64,000 nt of DNA. Origin: Lottia gigantea (Eukaryota > Mollusca > Gastropoda > Lottiidae). The notes beneath the pieces were generated by a model. It saw nothing but the letters and a program-made list of their open reading frames with translations, ran no database searches and was not told where the DNA came from. Made by a program: the position numbers and the translations under genes. Shown here in pieces: positions 40,071 to 51,200 of this stretch (positions are counted from its first letter, which is position 1; every line of letters begins with the position of its first letter). The DNA is taken from positions 1,354,525 to 1,418,524 of the forward strand of contig NW_008710049.1 of assembly GCF_000327385.1 (NCBI RefSeq), in the 5' to 3' direction.

Positions 40071-43000
40071 CTATGAAGAGAAAAAGAAGTTGAGAGCACG
40101 ATTCACATCATAATCTGCAGCTAATGATACCCTGACCAACTCATCTCGTGGTACGGAATCACCTATTATATCTCGTAACGCTGAGAGACAGAACTCAAGG
40201 CGTGTTGCATCTTCCATAAAAGGTAAATCTTCTGATGAAGAGGAGGAATCTCCAGGCTGCAATTTAAAACAATTTCCAGTTTAACTGTAGAACTCAACAA
40301 ATCATACAGTACTACAGTACTTGATGACTGAGAGAAGTTATTTTAAAACTAAGATTGTGGGGTAGAGCAACCACACAAATAGTGGGAGACTGACTTGTTT
40401 CTTTAAAGGAATACTACCTCTGAGAATGAACAAAAAATTTTAAAGTCTCAAACTTGTTACATAAGAGTACATATTCATCAGATAGACTTTTATACCTTTA
40501 ATAGGGTATACATATGGGAAGGCTTTTGTATATTCAATCTAGGTTTATGAAAAGTATTAAGGAGTATTAAGTGATAATTTATAAGCTACCAAAAGAATGA
40601 ATCATTTTCATCAGTACTGTTTTCAGGTTCATACATCATAAAATGCATATGTAGTCTAGGTTTTAAACCTTGAGTGGCTCTAATAATATTCTGATAATAA
40701 GCTAAGAACGGAATAAATAACCTTCATTCCCTCCCCCCCCCCCCCCCCCCCCCCCTCTAACAACCTGCTTAGAACATACTTACTAGAGAGCAGCCTAGAT
40801 CAATATTAGATGTTAAATCTTCTGTATCACTAAAACTTGATGGTGAGCTATTGGTATCTCGTAGACCACTAGCATTCCTTGTTTCTAAACCATTCCATGT
40901 AATAAAATCTCCTATTTCAGCTTGTAAATGGTCTGGTAATTCACAGAATTCCTCATTATTTGATATATTAGGATGTTCTACTATATAGTTTATTGTATAC
41001 TCCTTCAAATATACACAATATAATACATCAAAAGAAGGGTATTACATAAATCTATATACCATATAGATAGATATCTAAATACACATTACAATTAAAAATA
41101 TTTACAAAAAGAAAAATTCTTGGAGTAGACAAAGACGTAACAGAAATAAAGAATGAGAGTAGGTTTACAGCTCAGTTCAATTCAAATATCTAACAAAGAT
41201 TCATACATAAAAGTTTGTTTGAGCTCCCCTTTTTCCTTAATTTTATGAAAATTTACACCAGAGACTAACACAAAATACTTAAACCTACTGAACAGAAGAA
41301 GTTACCTACCCTGAGATTTTTTGCATGTAATTGATCTGCTAGGCTGAATAAACATAACACATTATCCTCATCAATATGATGTTTTAAACAATGTTCACAA
41401 AGTAACTTTAAACTATCCATCTACAAATTAAATCATACTTTATAATTCATAAACAATATTGTTCAACTTTGAAAAAATAGATCGATTTGCAACTTTCTAA
41501 TTTTCAGTCAGATATCTGTGGGTCTTAGAATTCTACTAAAACTAAGTGTTTTATGATGTCACTATCACAAAGCTGCTACAAAATTATTAGTAAATACATC
41601 ATTATAATATGGTTAAGCATTTCTATAAATGAAACCACAGACATCTGATTGAATATTGAAAATGATGCACATTGAAGCCAGGAATGGTCCTGATATGTAC
41701 ATAAAAAAAGTTAAGAAGGTCATATTAACTATAACAAAAAAAATTTCACAATTAAAATAATGCTCCATACAACAATTGTAGAGCGATATAGGATCAATAT
41801 CTAAAGCGGGCACTATTCACATTGACCTGCAAATCCGAGAAATTTGAGCCAACTAAGAGGATGTAGAACATCTTACCTCATATCTATCACAGAGTGTTAA
41901 CATATCGGCTAATTGTTCAGCTGTAATGTCCTGACTATCTAATTCACCAGTATAAATATATTTTAAAAATAACTCAAATAATTCAGGGTTAGTATCATGT
42001 ACTACTATTTTTCTGAAAAATACGAACATAGCTCAAATTACACTTATCTCTAATCACTTTACCTTCCACAATCTCATCAAAAATAATTATTTTCCTAAAG
42101 GATTCAATTGATAAGCCCTATTGATAGTCATTGTGACAGAAGATAGTAAAATCTGTTATAATTTAATAAGCAAGGTACAAGATGTTCACTGATCAAATTT
42201 GATGACTGTAAAACAGTAAATAATGTGTAACATAAATTATTTAACAACCCAACAAAAATTAGCACATAAATATTTTATACTCATAAAGCTAGAATTCCAA
42301 GGATTAAATATCCTATTGTTGACTTACTTGTCTATAGATTCTCTCATTCCACTTAATAAAGCACGTCTAAACCAATCACATCTAGCTGACACTATAACAC
42401 AGTGAGCAGGTATTTCAACTTTCTCTATAGACTCGGCACCTTGACCTGGACTAGCTACCTGGGTATGATCTATCACAATATCACCATTACATGGTCCACT
42501 TTCTGAATCACAAAATATAGATTTTACATGGTTTCTCAATAATAAGCATCATTTATGGCCATGGAACATTTTTTTATTAATCTACTAAAATTACATCCCA
42601 CAAAAGCATAAATTTGAATTGATATGAATGTGATGACCTTCTACACATACCAACTTAACAGGCTTGCTGTTTATGTTATAGCATTCAAAGCAAAATCTTA
42701 AAATTGTGCAATAGTTTCATTGTCCTAAGTGTACAAACAGGAGTTTATAGCTTTATTTAGCTAATTTTGTGATGTCCAATTGCTAAGTCTTGTGACATGT
42801 GTCTACAATGAATACTAACCTGGTACTATTTGAAAGACCATATCTGTATTAGATTGTGATTCAAAAAGTTGTTTAGATTTACTGGCTAATATACTGTCGT
42901 GTGAGAGAGGTGGTAGGCATAGTGATTCTAATGTACTTAACTGAAAAATGAAATATATTTCAAACAATTCAAGATGCTGTCTATTTTGTATGCTGTCATT

Positions 43001-46000
43001 TAAAGCAGAGGTTTAAACAGTAATCTTTAGTGATAATACTTTATTTGACACTGACTAATAATGAAGCCAGTTTGGTAATCAAAATTTGCCAATTATTTCG
43101 AAGAATTTTCATATAAACTGCAAAAGAGTGATATTCTTGATCTTTTAGTTGATATAATTTATATTGAATAGAAATACACTTCCATTCCAGAAAATATAAA
43201 AAATTTTGCTGAAGTTTTTCTCTGTAAAAAAAATTTCAAAGTGATAATGTATGCTATAGGTTTGGTAGTTATATTGTAGTAAATTAAGACAGAAGAATTA
43301 TACCTGTGCATATTTGGAGATTGGGATTTGATTGATTTTGGTACCAACAGCAGCTCCCTCTGTTGAGGATTCAGTTGCTGTCAGACCTAATGTTGCTAGG
43401 GAGTTGGTAAATTGATCACGATTCACAATATCACAGAGCTGGTCAATCAAGGATTGTAATGTAGCCTTGTTTGACAAGACTTTTCCTAAAACCCATGCCT
43501 AGAAAAAATAGAAAGCATATTAACTATCCCTGAAGAAAGTTAGAAATTAGTATATACCAAATTCCATGAATGTTAAAAACATCAGGTGTAAACTGAATGA
43601 AAGAAAGTTTAAAAGAATCACATTAGAATTCTAAATGATTCCAAATACAAATAAGCTGTTATATTATAGAGTTATAAATGTTTTATCCAGCAACCATGTG
43701 GTAATATTTCATTATATCTATGACAATAATTATGATAGCATACTGTTTTAGATGTAGCTAATTTAAATAGATATTTCCATTCTCTCCATGGTAACTTCTC
43801 AGCTGAGCTTTCTAATTCTTCTAATCTTATTAAAAACATTGGACACTGAAAATATCAACACTATAAATAATCATAGGAATGATTGCTTTACGACATGTTT
43901 CATTTGTCTCAGGGTTAAAATCCATGTGTAATGTACATATTGTAGCTGACAATGTATTTCCTTTATGATAACTTGTATTGATGAAAGTATAAATGTAATT
44001 TCTCTCATATTTGTGCATGTTTTGTCTGAAGAATAAGAAAGCATGAAAGAGACAAGTTTGTAATAGACATTACTGATTTGACAATTCTAGATTTACTACT
44101 AAACATTTTTCACAACAATAATTTGCCAGGGTTATAAACTAATAAAGTTTCTTAGATAAAATAATGTTATTACCTCATCAATTAACTGTTCTAGATTTTT
44201 AGAAATTGAGCGAATTTTTTCAATTTGAGTCATACCATTAAAATTTTCTCTGTAAATAAAAGAAGAAATGTTACTTATGGAACATATAAGTGGTGACAAC
44301 TTGATAATGAATATCATTATTTTTAGAAGTAGTACGAATTTTGACACATTTTCCACAAAGCTCCTATGCATAAATACCAGTTTAGACAAATATCCTAGTA
44401 TTAAATATAATTGTTGTTAACAACACTTTAAAGTAACATGCCTATTTTCAAATTAGAGAAAAACATTCTATATGAAGAATTATATTTATTTAGTTGAAAC
44501 TTACTTTTTTTGCATTAAATGCACAAAACTGGTACTTGCTCTATCATGGAAATCTTTTAATTTCTTTAACTCTTTCACATGTAAAGCCTGAAAACACAGA
44601 AATGTCTTTTTAAAAACAACGAGAGGGAGAGAAACTTGTAAAAGAAGAGTTAAGGCCTGTAAGTCTCATAATGGGACTGTTCTCTGAGAAATTCTATATC
44701 CATGGCAGTATGTTTGTTTAGAAAATGAATAAAAACACCTACATTTCTCAGTTTTTTACCCAAAACATCTCTAACATGATGCTTCTTGGATTTTTCAGGT
44801 TTTTCTGTTTTATCTCCATGATTACTGTTATTTATGACTTGTTCTAAAGCCAGCTTAGTTTCCGTGGCAATATGTGTAATTTTCTCTATTACTTCTTCAA
44901 GCTGCAAAATTAATTACATAGCATTGTTAAAAGTTTGCCAATAATCAAATATGGTAGTTAGAAATAATAAAATGAAATTGAATCATTATTTTGCCATTCA
45001 GCACAAGAAACAGTCACCAACTTGACTATTTTAAATTTTAAGGGAATTGATAGCTGTCATTTGGATAAAATTTTTGTTGTAATTTTGGAAGTGTTTAATC
45101 AATAGAATAGAAAATAAAGTTTAGGCAACAAAAATTAGTAAAAATATATTTAAATTTTCTAAAATGCATCTACTGGCTGTTATCTGCAACATGAAACCTC
45201 CAGTAGCACAAGTTTTAAAATATTAATTGTCACATACCTCTGGTACTAAATATGATGCTATATCTACTTTTCTTGATGAGGACAACCCTGATGAATGGTG
45301 ACGTACAACTTCTAAAAACCGATGGAGTTGATTCATAAATACTGGGATTCTACAAAAGTAGGAAAAATAATTATGATGAATTATCCCATGTTACATAAAC
45401 ATAACATTCCATTGGAACACAACATAATCAAAATAAGATCAAGTTTTCAGTCCTGTTCTATTGAGGTCAACCTTATCTCACAGTTAACTTTATACATCTT
45501 ATTTTTGTGGCCAAAAGGGAATTACCTTATGTAATTGTGGTCTGTAAATAATCAGTCTTGTTTATTCTTTTAATTTGTATTTTTGTCAAAAGCTCAAAAT
45601 CAACACAAATATTGAATATCAAAACTGTGATAATAATTAAATTATAAATGTAAAAGATGAAATAACAGAAAGTTACATGACAGAATGGTGCAGTAATTCA
45701 TCAAGGTGTTGTTAATATATCAAGACAGATTTACTTCTGGTTGTTAGTATTAAACTCACCTTGATTTTGCATATTTCATAATTTCATGTCTCTCTTCTCG
45801 AGACAATTCACCCTTCCTTCGTGAAAATAAATCACATAACATCAATAACTTGGCACATGCTGAAAAGAAGAAATACCTGGTTGTATAGGTAAGGTAAAGA
45901 TAGTGGACCACAGCCATATACGCCCAACGTGGCATGCGGATGGTAAATATTAATGATTTTGGGGAAAGAGCAATAACTCTGCTTTTTATTCGAACTTGAT

Positions 46001-49000
46001 CTTCGTTTTATGAATATGTCTATATATCAATTTCATTGATTCCATCAAAAAATCTAGTTTTCAGAGCGTTTACAAGCAAACGGACGGACGTACAGGGGTG
46101 CCGACAATATACGTCCACATAGAGAGATGTGGGCGTATAAAAACTATTTACCTAATAAGTTTACATATTAATCTAAATTTTAAACGTGGGACTCTTTCTT
46201 GCACAATGCAAATATAAATATTACACAAAAAATGATATGAACTCGCAAAGCCTCTTTGAAACATTTTAAAAGCAATTTATACTCATAATGCATATCTTTA
46301 ATATCTATACAGATATATACCTGTAGACTAATTGTAATAAATAATAATATCAATTGGACAACTTACCTACTGAAGCCTCTCTAAGACCCAATCTAACAGT
46401 ACAACACAGTCTGGCTGGATCAGACATTAAACCATCCTCTAAAACAGGTTCTCCTTCAGAGTTGACACCTGTTACTTTACCAGTAAATAATTCTATTATT
46501 CTATCAGCACAACCATGCATATCAGTTATTAAACTTATTATTTCTGAAATGATTAAAGGTCAAAGGTCAAATGTCAGTAATGAACTATTCATAGAATTAT
46601 CAAGGTAAAATAGTATAGGTATATAATAAAGGAAGGTATCATCTTCATAAAGACTGTATTCTATTGTGGAATACATTTGAATGTTTAATATTAGTTTATC
46701 ATTGAACACTGTTTTTTTATCAGTTGTCCTTTTTCTACTTTTGTTAAATGTTTACAAATTTAGAAAATAAAATGGATCATCAAAAACATTCCCTTACGTT
46801 GTTTCAAGGCTGTATTTTTTAAATATGTTTCACATAATTCAGAAAACTTTGAGAATCCTGGTAATTTTCCAACAGATTTAATACAATTTTTGACAATGTC
46901 TTCTGTTAGATCTCTTGGTAGACATTCAGCATAAAGATAATGTAGAGTTGTGCGCAGGACATCTTCTCGTAACCCTGTAAGAGGAGGTGGCTGACATGAC
47001 CAGTCTAATTCTGCTGCACCAAGTTTCAAAATTGTACTGTGGACATGAAACTGCAAAGATAAATGATTTTAAACTTTTCATCACAAAGTAACATTTATAA
47101 GATTCAAACAAAACTAATATATGCTGCTTTTGGCTTTAGTGCTAAAGGTAAGCAATACAGATTTAGATTTCAAACCTAACCATGCTTCTCTTCACTACTT
47201 CAATTTTTTTCAGGGATATTTCTGAAAGCTATTCCATTCATTCCTGTCAGCAGTCTAGTTATTCATTTGGACAATATTTACAAGGAAGGTTTTTCAATGT
47301 GATATAGAAACCATAAACTTACCTCCTTTCCATTATCAGCCTTTATCACCAAATCATAGAAATAGCCTTCTTCTAAGGCTCCCAAAAATGAGAAGGGTGC
47401 ATCATCTTTTGGATCATGTGACATCACCTAAAAAAATTATATAATCAATAAAAATGTCAAAATTTTTTATAACTTATTTTTTGTACCGTATAAGGCTAAT
47501 TAAATGAAATTAACTTTTATTTAGTTTTTTTTGTGCAGAACTTGATCTGAAAAAGAGGTATAATTCCCCAATACCCACAGCTTGAAATTGTACATTACCT
47601 TCTGGCATTGTAGCATGCAACATCTTTCATATGTTAACAGCATCAGATCTCCTGCTACCTCAATCTGTAACAAGGTATAAATTGTCAGACAAGCTTTAAA
47701 TTAATTGAGAATTGGGTTCATTCGGATGTGAAATGTTCTGTTGATATTATTTTCTAAATGCTGAATCAACATACCATATTCTCTTTTGATTGTATAAAAC
47801 ATAAGTTACTAAAATCAGTCATAATGCTGAAAAGTTTCAATCTTAGAAAATGGACTGACAGTGGTAAACTACGAAAACTGGGAATGTGAATTCCAAAGAC
47901 ATGGCATCATATGTTTTACATTGCTTCATACGAATTGAAACCATGAAACCTAATGGGCTCTGTCACCTTGCCATCACATTGTCACTCTGCCATCACACTG
48001 CAATCACATCACCTTGTCATCACAATGTCACTATACTATCACACTTTCACCAATCTCATGGTCACCCTGGCTTCACACTGTGACCCTGTCATCATACTGT
48101 CAGCCTGTCACCCTGCAATCACATGGTCACCCTGACATCATACTTCACCCTGCAATCAAACAGTCACAATGTCATCACACTGTCACAATGACATTCTGCA
48201 ATCACCATGTCACCACCCTGCCATCACACTGTCATCAAACTGTCAAAATGTCAAACCAGTCACTCTGTCACCAAACTGTCAATACACAGTCACCCTATCA
48301 TCACACTGTTAAAATGTCACTCTGCCATATCACTTTCCATGTGTAGGACAAATACTTACTTTAAATTCAATAACATGTCCAGCAAATGTACCAATAAACT
48401 TTAAACAAGCTCTGTTACTTCCTTTTTCAGGGGTCACCTATAAAAAAAACAGGTAATCTACACCAATGTCATTTATAGATATTATGGAAGAGTTGACTTG
48501 ACAATGACAAATACAAAGGTAAGATACAAATCACGTAGCCTGTAACAATTTGAAAAATGATGAATGTCAATAGTCTTTTCAATCATGACCTCCACCCAGC
48601 CTCTTCCAAAATCCTACCTCGTAAGTCTCACAGTTAAAGAAAGGCATCTGTTCAGCATCTTCCGAAATCTTCCAGGAAACATCCCCATTTTCATCCAACA
48701 AAAATTCTGTCCTATAGAAAAAGATTAATAGATTAATGTTGAACAATCTGGTCGGTTTCACAGTCTTCACATTCAAGCAACACTCTATTGATTTTGGACA
48801 CCACTGTCACATGTTAGACTATAAATTTCAAAAGAGACAGAGAATAAACTGCAAAAGTGGGGCACACAGAAAAAGTGTCTTGGCATTCTGATTGAAGAAT
48901 AAACTGTAGGCTGTGTATCAATATTCAATAATATTTTAAAATAGAAATGTTCAAAAATACATGGCAATGCAATGTCAGTCTTCATTGACTCATACATGAA

Positions 49001-49722
49001 TCAGAAATGAAATGAAACGAAAATTTTGTGATATTGGGACTAGGCCTATGATTTAGAATGAATACAGAATAGGCTAAGCTAAGAAAGCATTACCGGTATC
49101 TGTTTCGTTTTATATTTTATTTCTAATGGATGATAGGCTTGAGAAGCAGAGTTTCACATACATGTACCTACATAATTATTGCAATACTATCTTAAGTAAC
49201 AATATAAGGTAAAGAAAAATCTAATGTCAGAACGGGCAGAGGAGCTCCAACATAATAATAAAAAATAGGCATTTCTGTCTGTCTAGTACAGTACCGGTAC
49301 TAGTTGTAAAAATAACAAATATTCTTTATTTCATCATTTAATTGACAAATCTTGTTATTTCAAAAAAATCAAAAAGATTTGATAAAATAGAACTTAATGG
49401 AAAAGGCTACGCTTTTTGGCGATGATAAAACAATGAACAAAGATAAGGAAGTGAACTCGGAAACTGAGCGCTCATTCTCTATTTCACTTCAGTCACCTTC
49501 CTCTCGTCGGCTGAAAAATCAATCCATACTCACCCTTCAACTCCCGTCGTTTCTACAACTCCAGCCAATGACACACACTCTACAATCTAAAAAATATAAA
49601 GATAAAACAATTAAGATAACGATGCTTCGCATTATTGGCTCCATCAAAAGAAAGGAATCGTGAAATATCAACATAAATCTCACCCTCCATGTTCCGTAAT
49701 ACAGCGATTCTTCGTCCGCCAT
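40071..49722 (-). CDS. Double BTB/POZ-domain protein with UBA-like C-terminus
   Basis: Twenty-one minus-strand exons join in frame to 879 residues: 49684-49722, 49534-49586, 48618-48711, 48360-48437, 47599-47664, 47323-47427, 46798-47050, 46367-46543, 45760-45859, 45238-45349, 44743-44901, 44505-44587, 44174-44249, 43744-43845, 43304-43498, 42820-42940, 42328-42502, 41877-42012, 41310-41420, 40784-41002, 40071-40256. Residues 1-110 are beta-rich and start MADEESLYYGTWR. BTB 1 is about 125-230 (FYDLVIKADNGKEFHVHSTI). Residues 290-500 are mainly helical. BTB 2 is about 605-720 (IPAHCVIVSARCDWFRRALL, then LFLKYIYTGELDSQDIT). Residues 835-877 (ALRDIIGDSVPRDELVRVSL) resemble an HBS1_N or UBA-like helix bundle. 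BTB proteins usually dimerise or bind cullin-3, so an adaptor role is likely but inferred. No symbol is assigned because I do not recognise the vertebrate orthologue. Confidence 0.88.
40733..40755. repeat. C23 homopolymer (G23 on the gene's sense strand)
   Basis: Twenty-three consecutive C on the plus strand lie in the last intron of the double-BTB gene. On the sense strand this is a G-run beginning about 28 bases after the donor of the 40784-41002 exon. Length is likely variable between individuals and error-prone in sequencing. Confidence 0.95.
41465..41722. repeat. Foldback family, copy 4
   Basis: The left arm has ttttcagtcagatatctgtg and aaaactaagtgttttatgat; the right arm has accacagacatctgattgaa and aatgatgcacattgaagcca in inverse order. 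Arms are more diverged than in copy 1. It lies in the double-BTB intron between 41420 and 41877. Confidence 0.6.
45886..46142. repeat. Dispersed repeat with inverted ATACGCCCA ends (copy 3)
   Basis: The left end has ggtaaagatagtgg and atatacgcccaacgtgg; the right end has gagatgtgggcgtataaaaa, so ATACGCCCA and TGGGCGTAT form short inverted ends. The interior includes agagcaataactctg and gcaaacggacggacgtacag. It is related to the copies at 5266 and 8711. It lies in the double-BTB intron between 45859 and 46367. Confidence 0.6.
47960..48340. repeat. Irregular minisatellite (CATCACACTGTC-like units)
   Basis: The intron between 47664 and 48360 of the double-BTB gene contains dozens of short units close to catcacactgtcaccctg, with 10-18 base spacing. 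Open frames through it encode Ser/His/Thr-rich repeats and are not taken as genes. It ends only about 20 bases from the donor of the 48360-48437 exon. Confidence 0.85.
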
Positions 49723-49741
49723 GTTGGTGTTTACATTATTC

Positions 49742-49751
49742 GCGCATGCGC
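49742..49751. promoter_or_regulatory. NRF-1-like palindrome at the double-BTB gene start
   Basis: GCGCATGCGC, a perfect 10-base palindrome, sits 20 bases upstream of the start codon at 49722. It matches the core of the NRF-1 site (YGCGCAYGCGCR) with one flank mismatch. The translation start context AACATGGCGGACGAAG is typical of housekeeping genes with very short leaders. Function is inferred from motif and position. Confidence 0.5.
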
Positions 49752-50904
49752 TGAGATGTAAAAAAAGGAGTTACGTTACTGAAAATAGAAATTACAAAAC
49801 TTTTATTGACTAAATGAATTAAAAATTGCAATTATTTAGAAATGACGTGTCTGAACATTCTTTATTAATGTCTCACAACATATTCGGCGCTACTTCACTT
49901 ATGGACCCCTTTATGATTTTAATTTTTTATCTACTAAAATACGACAGGATGTAGTTCAAGACTCTATTCTGAGTATTCTTACCAAATTTCATCTCAATCG
50001 GATAATTTTTCCTGCTTTAAATCGATTTTTTTGTTCTTAAATATATCGGCGAACATGCAGCAGAGAATAAATTAGTATGATTACAGAGCGGCCTGAAACT
50101 CATTAGCCTACATTCAGGCCCTCTGCCTAGTGTAGTTGCATCTTCACAATGTCAAGCTATTTCGAACTCTATCTAGGCTAATATAGTGATACCTTGACAT
50201 CCATGGGAACTTTTCTTGTATTACAGAGAAGTTGGCAGCGATTTGCATATATTAATAAGGGATCTCGACTAGGCTAGTAATTACTCGCGCGTCAGGACCT
50301 CTGGTTGGTTGTATCATGCGCTTGTTAGTAATACCTTGACATTGTGAAGATGGGTAGTCTATATACCAGCATAGTTAATTAATACGCTGCTTTGATTCCC
50401 AGTCAAGGCCTGTTGCCCAAAGGATTACTACCTCATAGAATGGACATACAATTTAAAGTATTGCCCTTTAGGCCTGTCAAGTGCCACGACTATGACATAT
50501 ATATCTAAATAACTAACCAAATCCAATTTCTATCAATAACAGGCTCCAATACGAGCAATAGGGCCTAGTTATTTATTTAATCTTCAGTTAATCCTTTTTA
50601 ATTCATTTACTTATATATAAAATTTAATGTAGTGTATCTATAATCTCTTTGTCTCTTGTGTGTTCTTAATAATAAGCATAATGTATTATATAGTTTGCCA
50701 ATCACTTCTTGTCATTATGTGCCTGAGGACGACGGAGGAAACACATCGAAACGTTGCATAAAACTTTAACCAGTGATTGTTGTTCCATAAAGCTGTGTCT
50801 ATATCATACTCACAATTGCTAAATGACATTCAAAGACTTTATATATCTCTGTACACGATACCATATCCATTGAGCTAAGTAGTTATTGAAAAACGCTTCT
50901 AAGT
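49752..50904. other. 5' flank of the double-BTB gene and repeat debris
   Basis: Left of about 50.1 kb I see nothing specific. From 50139 to 50352 there is an inverted repeat. At about 50719-50760 the string cctgaggacgacggaggaaa then cacatcgaaacgttg resembles terminal motifs of retroelement debris. No host exon is visible. Confidence 0.35.
50139..50352. repeat. Inverted repeat with perfect 18-bp ends
   Basis: CATCTTCACAATGTCAAG at 50139-50156 is exactly the inverse of 50335-50352. A related but imperfect string (cttcacaatgtagagctact) recurs at about 50962 inside the next feature, so both may derive from one element family. Confidence 0.65.
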
Positions 50905-51200
50905 ATGTTATTTTACTTTCAAAACGCTCACTGTGATAAAGGCCTACAACCCTACAAACAACTTCACAATGTAGAGCTACTTCGAACTATGAACATACTT
51001 GCATCTGAAACAATTCAACCAATCATTGCATTGAAAAAATTTCTGTATCTACAACGACCAAACCAAAAAACCAAGAGATTGCAAAGGGAGAGTTTCTGGA
51101 TAAACCAGTTAAAAACAGTTGTACCTAACGGCCTAAATCTACAACATGACAATCAATTTATATACCTTTCGTTGCCACGTAGGCCTACAATTCTATAACA
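50905..51200 (+). mobile_element. Possible Penelope-like element C-terminal remnant
   Basis: A frame of about 97 codons contains LQRESFWINQLKTVVPNGLN. The pattern (basic-E-x-FWI-x2-L-K-T-x3-P-x-GLN) is what I recall from the GIY-YIG endonuclease tail of Penelope-like retroelements. Nothing of a reverse transcriptase precedes it. It is a fragment at most, and the call rests on a single motif. Confidence 0.35.

Noticed and set aside
47886-48404. Ser/His/Thr-rich open frames
   Set aside because: They are translations of an intronic minisatellite and lie antisense to a host gene.
50719-50760. Hammerhead ribozyme core (CTGAGGA ... GAAAC)
   Set aside because: The bases between the two core boxes do not form the required stem II, so only the box letters match.
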